IMG/VR virus record: IMGVR_UViG_3300046794_000596 | Coordinates: 1 to 39,124 of that record | DNA length: 39,124 nt | DNA from: a virus | Strand: one strand, 5' to 3' | Shown here: in pieces, positions 22,762 through 29,330 of the stretch | Layout of the letters: every line of letters starts with the position of its first letter | How positions within the stretch are numbered: the first letter of the stretch is position 1 | Program-made: the position numbers and the translations under genes | The notes under the pieces: model-generated | The model's input: the letters and a program-made list of their open reading frames with translations, nothing else | Told to the model about the DNA's origin: nothing | Databases searched by the model: none

Positions 22762-23430
22762 ATGCTCGCTCCGATCTCGCCCTTTGCGCCGTTGAAGACG
22801 GCCGAGCCGGAGTCACCCGGTGCGGCCGTGCACTCGGCCAGCGGGTTCCCGCCGCCGTGCGTCCCGCTGCTCTTCACCGATGGCGACCGCTACGAGTGGC
22901 CCGCCGCCGGGGACGTGTGGGAGCGAACCGCCGGATCGTGGAGGCCCGTTCCCGAGGGCGGTTCCGGATGGCTCTCCGACGGGGAGGTCCGGGCGCAACT
23001 GCACCGGTCCGTCGTCCAGTGGGACCCGGGTCACCGGTTCGTGCCCGTGCGGCCGTGGCGGGCGAACCTCCCCGGGAAGCAGCTGCGCAGCGTCGAGGAC
23101 GTCGAGGGCCTGGTCGTGGACGGCGCCCGATCCGCGGCCGCTTACGTCGAGCAGGCCAACCAGTTCGTTCCCCTGCGGGACTTGGTGGCCGACTACGACG
23201 AAGACTTCGCGTACGACCTCCCCGCGAGGCTGACCATCCCGGATCTGCGTCAAGCTCTGGCCGCGATCCTGGAGGGCCACGCGCACCCCCAGGTCTCCTA
23301 CGACCCGTCGGCGGGCCGGTTCCACGTCCGGTACGAGCTGGAGCCGCTCGACGGGTGGCGTGCCGGATACCCGACGGTCGAGGGCTGTGCCCTCACGTTC
23401 GTGCTCGCCGCGTATCCGGCGGATGCCTAG
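22762..23430 (+). CDS. Hypothetical protein (222 aa)
   Basis: The ATG follows GAGGAGA. It is Trp-rich and beta-rich in the first half (YEWPAAGDVWERTAGSWRPV). A helical region (TIPDLRQALAAILEGHAHPQ) and a beta end follow. There is no transmembrane segment. Family unknown. Confidence 0.66.
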   Translation: MLAPISPFAPLKTAEPESPGAAVHSASGFPPPCVPLLFTDGDRYEWPAAGDVWERTAGSWRPVPEGGSGWLSDGEVRAQLHRSVVQWDPGHRFVPVRPWRANLPGKQLRSVEDVEGLVVDGARSAAAYVEQANQFVPLRDLVADYDEDFAYDLPARLTIPDLRQALAAILEGHAHPQVSYDPSAGRFHVRYELEPLDGWRAGYPTVEGCALTFVLAAYPADA

Positions 23431-23511
23431 CCGTGCAGCCCGCCCCTGAAAGTCGTTGAACCCTGGGGTCGGCCCCGCGGCCGGCCCCGTCCCTTCCCCT
23501 GGAGAGAGCAC

Positions 23512-23799
23512 ATGGCGAACAAGAACGAGCGGGGCAGGATCGGTGACCTGCTGCTCGGTGAGGCGGTGGCGCTCGCGGAAGCGCTGGAGCCGTTCGGGCA
23601 GACGCTGCTGACGATGACGCCGGACACGTGGCCGGAGGACGCCACCGCGGTGCGCGTGGCTCACCACGGGTTCGAGGTCGCATTGGAGTCCGCGCGCGCC
23701 GTGGGCCACGGGGTCAGCCTGGTGGAGATCGCCAGGCAGACCGAGGAGCGGCGGGAGTACTTGCGCATGGGTGGCCCCGGACGTCTGGGACCGCAGTAA
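23512..23799 (+). CDS. Small helical protein (95 aa)
   Basis: The ATG follows GGAGAGAG. It is compact and all-helical (IGDLLLGEAVALAEALEPFG, ALESARAVGHGVSLVEIARQ), with a possible weak HTH in the second half (GVSLVEIARQTEERREYL). It is too short for a confident DNA-binding call. Confidence 0.63.
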   Translation: MANKNERGRIGDLLLGEAVALAEALEPFGQTLLTMTPDTWPEDATAVRVAHHGFEVALESARAVGHGVSLVEIARQTEERREYLRMGGPGRLGPQ

Positions 23800-23811
23800 C
23801 TGTCCTTCCCG

Positions 23812-23834
23812 GCCGGGCGGTTCCGCCGCCCGGC
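23812..23834. terminator. Intergenic hairpin
   Basis: GCCGGGCGG pairs with CCGCCCGGC (9 bp, 5-base loop) 12 bases after the stop at 23799. Confidence 0.62.
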
Positions 23835-23865
23835 TGTCCCTTCCCCCTGTTTTGGAGAGAGAGCA

Positions 23866-24933
23866 ATGCCTACTTCGCCCCGCCAATCGGTGCTGCCGTC
23901 CGTTGACCTTGCCGCCCGAGTGACGATGCTGCTGGCTCGCACGTTCCCCGAGTGCGTCCCCGGTCATCAGGACGGGTTCGACGTGCACTCGCTGGATTAC
24001 CGGGAGCCGCGCCGCATGTTCGTCCGCTGGGTTGCCGGCGTGGAGCCGCGCGCGGCCGCGCTGGACAAGCGGGCGGAGCTGGCGGCCGTGCTGGAGCAGG
24101 CCGGGTACGTGGTGACGCTGCCCCCGGGGCTGGTGGACACGTACGTCGCTGACCGGCCGCACCGCGATTCCGGCTCCCGGTACGAGGTGGTGCCGACCCT
24201 TGATGCGCGGTGGCTGGTGATGGACCGGTGGACGCGGGTCCACGCCGCAGTTGTCGAGACGGAGGAAGAGGCGCAGGCGGAGGCGGCGCGCTGGGACCGG
24301 GGCCAGGCTCTCGCGGACGCGCGGAAGGCTGTGGTTCCTGAGCTGTTGCCGTACCTGGACGGCGCGGATGAGCTGCTGGGCGATGGCGTGTGGTGGCTGC
24401 ACCGCGAGGTCCACGACATAGCGCGGTACACCGAACCGGTGCGGCATGAGCGGCTGGATGCCCTGGTCGACGTGGCCAACGCCCTGCGGCGCGGCGAGCA
24501 CATCGGGCATGCGGGCCGCTTGGTAAAGTACGCGACGCCCTACCCCGGGACAGCCCTGAACTCGCGGTTCGAGGTGCATTGGGTGCCGCAGAGTGAGGCT
24601 CCGGCCGTCGGGTACTTCCCGGATCCGACGTGGGCGCACTTCCCTCAGCAGGACGCGGCGATAGCGGTGTTGGCCGCGGGAGGCCTGGTACCGGCCCGGT
24701 TCGGTGTCGGTCTCGGCTACGGGGCCTACATGTGCGAGTCCGCGGGGTTCATGGTGAGTTCGCGGGAACCGAGGGACGTCAACGCTCCCGGGTTCGTGGT
24801 CTCCGCGGCCGGTGACTCGGCGGTGGAGCAGCAGGGGCGGGTGCCTGAGGTGATGCGGGCGGCCGGCTGGCGGGTGTCCGACGATCAGGACTGGCCGGAC
24901 TCGTGGACGGTGTACCCGCCGGAGGCCGGGTAG
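23866..24933 (+). CDS. Hypothetical protein (355 aa)
   Basis: The ATG follows GGAGAGAGAG. This long mixed alpha/beta protein has a helical centre (EEEAQAEAARWDRGQALADA). The ending is Trp-rich (AGWRVSDDQDWPDSWTVYPP), a style seen in several actinomycete mobile-element hypotheticals. No catalytic motif is visible. Confidence 0.7.
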   Translation: MPTSPRQSVLPSVDLAARVTMLLARTFPECVPGHQDGFDVHSLDYREPRRMFVRWVAGVEPRAAALDKRAELAAVLEQAGYVVTLPPGLVDTYVADRPHRDSGSRYEVVPTLDARWLVMDRWTRVHAAVVETEEEAQAEAARWDRGQALADARKAVVPELLPYLDGADELLGDGVWWLHREVHDIARYTEPVRHERLDALVDVANALRRGEHIGHAGRLVKYATPYPGTALNSRFEVHWVPQSEAPAVGYFPDPTWAHFPQQDAAIAVLAAGGLVPARFGVGLGYGAYMCESAGFMVSSREPRDVNAPGFVVSAAGDSAVEQQGRVPEVMRAAGWRVSDDQDWPDSWTVYPPEAG

Positions 24934-24953
24934 CGGTCTGGCTTGCGGGGGTG

Positions 24954-24974
24954 AGGCCCGGGGTTTCCGGGCCT
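24954..24974 (+). terminator. Intrinsic terminator-like hairpin
   Basis: AGGCCCGG pairs with CCGGGCCT (8 bp, 5-base loop), followed by TTTCCCT. It lies 21 bases after the stop at 24933 and just before promoter module e, so it insulates two transcription units. Confidence 0.7.
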
Positions 24975-24990
24975 TTCCCTATCCCAACTC

Positions 24991-25032
24991 TTTGATGTGG
25001 TGTACGTTTTTCATGTTGGCAGTCACGAGCGA
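24991..25032 (+). promoter_or_regulatory. Promoter module copy e
   Basis: TTTGATGTGGTGTACGTT (24991-25008) is followed by CATGTTGGCAGTCACGAGCG. The candidate -10 is TACGTT. It lies 86 bases upstream of the 25077 start, whose SD is CCAGAAGGGG, as at copy d. Confidence 0.68.
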
Positions 25033-25076
25033 GACAGCCAGCGCAAACGCTCCGAAACACGACCAGAAGGGGCACC

Positions 25077-25880
25077 ATGCCCACGACCATGACCGGCGCC
25101 CGACACTCCGTCGCCGACATCCTCACCGCCACCCGCCCGCAACTGGGCCCCGAATGGATGGCGTTCCCCGCCGGTGACGGCCGCACGGGAAGCCTGCGTT
25201 CCCACTTCGGGCACGTCGTCACCTTCGACGGCGTCGCGGGCCGAACCCTGTTCGCCACGGCCCTGCTGCCCAACGGCGGCCGCGCCCCGTACGCGGGCAT
25301 GGCGAAGAACGTCACCACCGAGGCGTTCGCGGCCACGCTCACCGAGATGATCCGGGGCACCCTGGCGCCTCTCCACGACTCGGTGTCCCCGGCACGGCTC
25401 ACCGTCGAAGAGGTTTTCAAGGCTGTCGGCGGCCGCGCCCGCGGGGCGACGTGGCGTCACGGCACGGCGCACATCCACTGGATGCTCCGCAGCGGCGGCC
25501 GTGCACGTGTGGAGGTCCGTTCGCCGAACGGCGTCGCCCAGCACGCCCAGTTGCGCGCAATGCTGACGATCAGCGACCCGTCCGCCGAGGAAGCCGCCGC
25601 GGTGCTCCGCGCTATCGACACCACGAATGCGGACCTGCGGCAGCACGAGCCCGTTCACGGCGACCTCGCCACCCTGCTGAAGGCGGCCGGGCCCGGGCTG
25701 CGTCCCGTCGCCACGTACGACCGGCCCCCGCTGGGCGGACGGCTCACCTCGATCCTCACGGTCGATGACCTCGTGACCGTCGAACTTGGCTACCGCAACA
25801 CGGGCCCGGACGCCTGGGTCGGTCAGATCGGTGTGTACGGCTCCCTGCGCAACGTGCTCGCCGCCGCCCGCTCGGTCTGA
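25077..25880 (+). CDS. Hypothetical protein (267 aa)
   Basis: The ATG is fixed by the SD AGAAGGGG. Predicted alpha/beta repeats include HVVTFDGVAGRTLFATALLP and AHIHWMLRSGGRARVEVRSP, ending in VTVELGYRNTGPDAWVGQIG. It heads a unit driven by module e with the next gene. Family unknown. Confidence 0.68.
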   Translation: MPTTMTGARHSVADILTATRPQLGPEWMAFPAGDGRTGSLRSHFGHVVTFDGVAGRTLFATALLPNGGRAPYAGMAKNVTTEAFAATLTEMIRGTLAPLHDSVSPARLTVEEVFKAVGGRARGATWRHGTAHIHWMLRSGGRARVEVRSPNGVAQHAQLRAMLTISDPSAEEAAAVLRAIDTTNADLRQHEPVHGDLATLLKAAGPGLRPVATYDRPPLGGRLTSILTVDDLVTVELGYRNTGPDAWVGQIGVYGSLRNVLAAARSV

Positions 25881-25961
25881 CCCCTTCCCCCTTCACCATC
25901 CGGCCGGCTGCGCGCACCTCGCGCGCGGCCGCGCCTGGCTCGTCGATACGGAGTTCCCATC

Positions 25962-26963
25962 ATGAGCAGCCCCGCCATCCTCGGCATGAAGCGCACGCAA
26001 GCTTCCATTGCCGCGAAGAAGCGCACCCTGCAAGCCCAGTTGGCCACCCTCGATGAGCGGCTGAAGTCGATCAAAACCGAACGCGTGGCCGCAACCCATC
26101 GCGTGAACCGCCTGCGCGGCCTCCACGACAACGCTGCGGCTCAGCTCGAAGAGCACCGGGAGCTGCTGTCGGTGCTGCCGGAGGACCCGCGCCGCGACGA
26201 GCGGATCGCCGGGGAGGCCAAGGATGTGGAGGCGCTGCGCCGCGAGCTCCCCTACGCCCGCGCCCTGGCCGCTGCCGCCACGGTCGCGGAAGAGGCCGCC
26301 ATGATCGATGTCGACTGGTGCAAGCAGGACTTGCTCAACGTGGACCGTTCCCCGCGCGCCCAGCACGGAGAGGCCGAGCCTGTTAGCGGGCGCGCCGAAT
26401 CGCTGGCAGTCGCCGCGGGGTATGAGCTCATCCACACTCATCGGCGTTGGGAGACGGGCGAGTGGAGGGAGATGAACCGGTATCACCTGACGCAGAGCAA
26501 GACGACCCGGCTTCTCGACCTCTGGCTTCGGGCGGACGGCGCGCGCGTCCTGCGCGATGCGGCGGGCATCCTGTTCATCGCGCGGCCCGAGGCGGTCATC
26601 GAGCTCCGTCCCACCTCGCTGCGGGTCGCCCCGAACGAGGGTGACGTCCTGGTCGCCGCGCTCGCCGCGTACGGGCTGAAGGCCTTCGAGGGGAGCGAGG
26701 ACGGGCCTACCTTCCTCGTGGTGCCCTTGGACCCGTCCACGCCCGAGAGCGAGATGTACAACGGCCCGCGGCTGCTGATCTCCTCCGGGGAGGACGCGGA
26801 TCGTCCCGTCCGCGAGCACGACGAGCCGTGGGTGACGGCGCTGTACGACGCGGACGGCAACCACATGGACGAGGTGTACGCCGGTGAGCCCGGCCGCAGC
26901 ATCGCCCAGGACTCCGCGTCGTGCGCCCGGGCCATCGCCGAGTTCGCAGCCCGCGACCTGTAG
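25962..26963 (+). CDS. Coiled-coil plus globular hypothetical protein (333 aa)
   Basis: The ATG follows GGAG. The N-terminal ~100 residues are coiled coil (AAKKRTLQAQLATLDERLKS, AAAQLEEHRELLSVL). A mixed domain follows with HTHRRWETGEWREMNRYHLT and beta strands (GPTFLVVPLDPSTPESEMYN). No enzyme motif is seen. The repeat cluster begins 97 bases after its stop. Confidence 0.68.
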   Translation: MSSPAILGMKRTQASIAAKKRTLQAQLATLDERLKSIKTERVAATHRVNRLRGLHDNAAAQLEEHRELLSVLPEDPRRDERIAGEAKDVEALRRELPYARALAAAATVAEEAAMIDVDWCKQDLLNVDRSPRAQHGEAEPVSGRAESLAVAAGYELIHTHRRWETGEWREMNRYHLTQSKTTRLLDLWLRADGARVLRDAAGILFIARPEAVIELRPTSLRVAPNEGDVLVAALAAYGLKAFEGSEDGPTFLVVPLDPSTPESEMYNGPRLLISSGEDADRPVREHDEPWVTALYDADGNHMDEVYAGEPGRSIAQDSASCARAIAEFAARDL

Positions 26964-27059
26964 GCCACAGCTGCCCTGCGGGCGGTGTCAGTTGACGTTC
27001 CCTGCCGCGCCGTCGGCGGCCTGTGCCATAGTGGTCGGGCCGCCGGTGTCCGGTCGGCA

Positions 27060-27252
27060 GTGCTCCCCGCCGCTGCGGGGGTGAACCTACGCGGTCGAAT
27101 CTCCGGGCCGTCGAGTGCACTTTGTCCCCGCCGAAGCGGGGGTTCCCGGTCACGAGCGTGCGGCCGGCTCTGCTCCCCGCCGTCGCGGGGGTGACTCCTC
27201 ATGCTTCCCATGAGGCTCCGCTGACCATGCCCCGCGCTTGTGGGGGCGAACC
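27060..27252 (+). CRISPR. Degenerate type I-E-like repeat cluster (four units, no cas genes)
   Basis: Four 28-base units lie at 27060-27087, 27121-27148, 27170-27197 and 27225-27252. Their cores are CTCCCCGCCGCTGCGGGGG, TCCCCGCCGAAGCGGGGG, CTCCCCGCCGTCGCGGGGG and GCCCCGCGCTTGTGGGGG. Units 1 and 4 end GTGAACC/GCGAACC. This is the stem-loop and flank pattern of actinobacterial type I-E repeats. Start-to-start distances are 61, 49 and 55; the first equals the type I-E period (33-base spacer), while the others are 12 and 6 short. The repeats are diverged, and no cas genes are in the window. Alternatives are tandem operators or attenuator hairpins. Confidence 0.5.
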
Positions 27253-27264
27253 GGAGGAACTGAA

Positions 27265-27954
27265 GTGTCTCGAACCACGTCGCGGCCGCACCCGTTGGCC
27301 GACTACGCCGAGCGGATCGACGCCGAGGCCGTCTACACCGTGCGGCAGGTCGCTGCGCTGATGGAGCTCGCGGTGTCGAGCGTCGACGGGATGGCGCGCT
27401 ACGGGTGGCTGCCCGGCAGCCGTATGCGCCCTCACCGGCGCGGCGGCCGCCAGTACACATGGACGGGGCGGCAGTTGCTCCGGCTCGCCTTCCGCCCCAT
27501 CAGGGTCCAGTACGACCACGAGCGGTTCTCCGCATCGACGCTGTACCGGGTGGGCTGCCGGTGCCCGGTGTGTACGGCCGCGCACAGCGCCGAGAGCAAG
27601 GACCGCAGGCGGGCGCTTGCCGAGGATGCTTTCCCCGAGCCGAAGCGGCGACGGCTGGTCGAGCTCGTCAGCGGCTCCATGCCGGTGCCCGACGCTGCCC
27701 AGAAGATCGGGGTGACGATCTACCAGGTCTACGGGCGTGCCGCATGGGATGCCGAGTTCGCGGAGGCGCTGGACGAGGCCGGTTGGTCGCTGTGCGTTCT
27801 CGGCGACGACTCGCCCGCGTGCGGGACCGCTGGCGCGTACCGGGGGAACCCCTCGGTGACGTCGCCGAGGCCCGCGTGCCGGGGCACCGGATGCCGGGAG
27901 TCGCGGCGGGAGAGCTCGCGGAAGGAGCGCGGCGGGGAGCTGGTGGGCGGCTGA
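27265..27954 (+). CDS. HTH DNA-binding protein with Cys cluster (229 aa)
   Basis: The GTG at 27265 has CCGGAGGA. The N-terminus is an excisionase/MerR-like HTH (AEAVYTVRQVAALMELAVSS) with a wing containing RQYTWTGRQLLRLAF. A Cys cluster (GCRCPVCTAAH) near residue 95 could bind zinc. A second HTH-like stretch follows (SMPVPDAAQKIGVTIYQVYG). The last 50 residues are disordered, Ser/Arg-rich and contain Cys. Its leader is the repeat cluster, and the last repeat abuts its SD, so it may be regulated through that structure. Confidence 0.72.
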   Translation: MSRTTSRPHPLADYAERIDAEAVYTVRQVAALMELAVSSVDGMARYGWLPGSRMRPHRRGGRQYTWTGRQLLRLAFRPIRVQYDHERFSASTLYRVGCRCPVCTAAHSAESKDRRRALAEDAFPEPKRRRLVELVSGSMPVPDAAQKIGVTIYQVYGRAAWDAEFAEALDEAGWSLCVLGDDSPACGTAGAYRGNPSVTSPRPACRGTGCRESRRESSRKERGGELVGG

Positions 27955-27974
27955 GCGCGCCTGCGGCCGGCGGT

Positions 27975-27998
27975 GGCCCCGGACTTCGGTCCGGGGCC
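27975..27998. terminator. UUCG-loop bidirectional terminator
   Basis: GGCCCCGGAC-TTCG-GTCCGGGGCC is a perfect 10-bp stem with a UUCG tetraloop between convergent genes. The inner CCCCGGAC/GTCCGGGG stem is the same as in the terminator at 35515-35546. Confidence 0.8.
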
Positions 27999-28008
27999 GT
28001 TCGCATGC

Positions 28009-28602
28009 TCAGGCCGGGGCGTCGAGGACCGCGGTGACGTACGAGGTGATGACGCTCTTCTCCTGCTCGGTCAGTGCCTTGCCCCGGCGGGCGAGAAGCA
28101 CCTGGTCGAACTCTCGCATGACCCTGACCAGCAGGTTGTCCTCTGTGGCTTCCAGCATGCGGAGGGTGGCTTGAAGAGCCCCGTTCAGGGTGTCGGCGGC
28201 AGAGGCTGTGAAGAGGAACCGGTCGCCGATGCCGAAGTAGCCGCGCAGCCCGTGTAGGTCGCGCACGCTGGGTGTCTTCTCGCCGTTGCACAGTCGGCGG
28301 ACCCACTCGTGGCTGCGCTGGAGATGCTCTGCGATCTCCTGGCGGATATCGGCGGGCCGCTTTCCCGTCTCGGCGATGCGCGCCTGGTACAGCGCGTGGA
28401 CTCGCGCGCACACCCGCTGCTCGATGTCGTCGTCGGGAACCTGCCCGCCGTTGAGGAGCGTCTGTACATGGGCGACCGGCAGCGCCGTGCGGCGTGCGAG
28501 TTCTGCCGCGTTGAGCACCTCATCGCGGTCGCGGCCGCTACCGGCGATGAGGTCGTTTATTCGTGCCAATGTCGCACAAAGGGCGGGATAGTACTGGCTC
28601 AC
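28009..28602 (-). CDS. XRE-family transcriptional regulator (197 aa)
   Basis: The GTG at 28602 follows GGGGAGCG. The DNA-binding core is IRQEIAEHLQRSHEWVRRLC followed by NGEKTPSVRDLHGLRGYFGI. This is the arrangement of Streptomyces XRE regulators, in which the HTH is followed by a Gly/Phe-rich strand (GIGDRFLFTAS). An N-terminal second HTH-like stretch (NAAELARRTALPVAHVQTLL) and a helical C-terminal dimerisation region complete it. It is divergent from an ATPase-like gene with a dyad between them, as in host regulator pairs. A phage immunity repressor is a fair alternative. Confidence 0.82.
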   Translation of the reverse strand: MSQYYPALCATLARINDLIAGSGRDRDEVLNAAELARRTALPVAHVQTLLNGGQVPDDDIEQRVCARVHALYQARIAETGKRPADIRQEIAEHLQRSHEWVRRLCNGEKTPSVRDLHGLRGYFGIGDRFLFTASAADTLNGALQATLRMLEATEDNLLVRVMREFDQVLLARRGKALTEQEKSVITSYVTAVLDAPA

Positions 28603-28694
28603 TGATGACGCTCCCCGTGTGTGGCTGGTCAAGCCCCTGGGCGTGCGGGCCCATGTGGAGGGTCAGCCTAGTAACCCACGATGGTTGGCGGATC

Positions 28695-28734
28695 GACAAC
28701 TATCGTTGACAGCTAAGTTTCCACATACAAAGAT
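28695..28734 (+). promoter_or_regulatory. Promoter with overlapping dyad operator
   Basis: TTGACA (28706-28711), 17 bases and AAAGAT (28729-28734) form a plausible sigma-70-type promoter for the gene at 28828. The dyad GACAACTATCGTTGAC (28695-28710) overlaps the -35, so binding would repress. The XRE regulator encoded divergently is the natural candidate. Confidence 0.55.
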
Positions 28735-28827
28735 CTCGGACAGTGGCGCGTCAGTCACAGCGCGGATTGAGCGTTGGCTGACGTGAGCGCTCTCCCCTCT
28801 CCTCACCCTGTAGCACGGAGGGTCCGT

Positions 28828-29304
28828 ATGAACGCGACGTCGCCGGATATGCCGGGCGCATGGGACGGTGGTAGTTCCTTGTCGTGGCCCCACCTGCCGG
28901 AGAAGGCGCCGTTCCCCACGGGCATTGGCATCACCCGCCGCAGCCGCTTCGCCGTGGCGACCACGGCGATGGCGCCGATACAGGCCCGGAACGTGGCGCG
29001 CACCATCCTGGAACTCATCCTCACGACGTCGGAGGCCTCCAACGCGGTCAGCCGACAAGTCCAGGCCTGTGTCGCCGAGCTCGTCGCCATCGCCTACACC
29101 CGCAACGTCGGCTCGCATCTGCTGTGCGAACTGTGGCGCGACAGCGAGCACGTGTTCACCGCGGTGCAGCACGCCGAACCCCTGCCGCTCATGCCCGACG
29201 ACACCACGATCGGCCTGCGCGTGGTGAAGGCCCTCGCCGACGACTACGGCTCGCACATGGTGGACGGCGTCTTCCAGATGTGGGCGGCGGTCCGCATCGC
29301 CTGA
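28828..29304 (+). CDS. GHKL ATPase-like (RsbW/anti-sigma-type) protein
   Basis: This 158-residue protein resembles the Streptomyces small ATP-binding proteins of the HATPase_c_2/RsbW type. It shows a diverged N-box (VAELVAIAYTRN), an acidic middle (LPLMPDDTTIGLRVVKALAD) and a closing strand (YGSHMVDGVFQMWAAVRI). The first 30 residues are a Pro-rich leader. Some catalytic residues of the ATP lid are weak, so ATP binding may be lost. The ATG follows GGAGGG. Paired with an XRE regulator it resembles common chromosomal modules of the host. Confidence 0.68.
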   Translation: MNATSPDMPGAWDGGSSLSWPHLPEKAPFPTGIGITRRSRFAVATTAMAPIQARNVARTILELILTTSEASNAVSRQVQACVAELVAIAYTRNVGSHLLCELWRDSEHVFTAVQHAEPLPLMPDDTTIGLRVVKALADDYGSHMVDGVFQMWAAVRIA

Positions 29305-29307
29305 CGG

Positions 29308-29324
29308 TGTTCCCCGGGGGAACA
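29308..29324. terminator. Palindrome between convergent genes
   Basis: TGTTCCCC-G-GGGGAACA is an 8-bp palindrome with a one-base centre in the 26-base gap between the ATPase-like gene and the winged-helix gene. It has no hairpin loop, so it may be a protein site as well as a terminator. Confidence 0.45.
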
Positions 29325-29330
29325 GTCCGC

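Noticed and set aside
22813-24639. A 608-codon minus-strand frame
   Set aside because: It runs antisense through three plus-strand genes that each have SDs and flanking hairpins; its product is His/Arg/Pro-rich nonsense.
27001-27020. A possible fifth CRISPR-like unit (CCGCGCCGTCGGCGG) about 60 bases before unit 1
   Set aside because: Only about 9 of 17 core positions match and the stem arms are broken; indistinguishable from GC-rich background.
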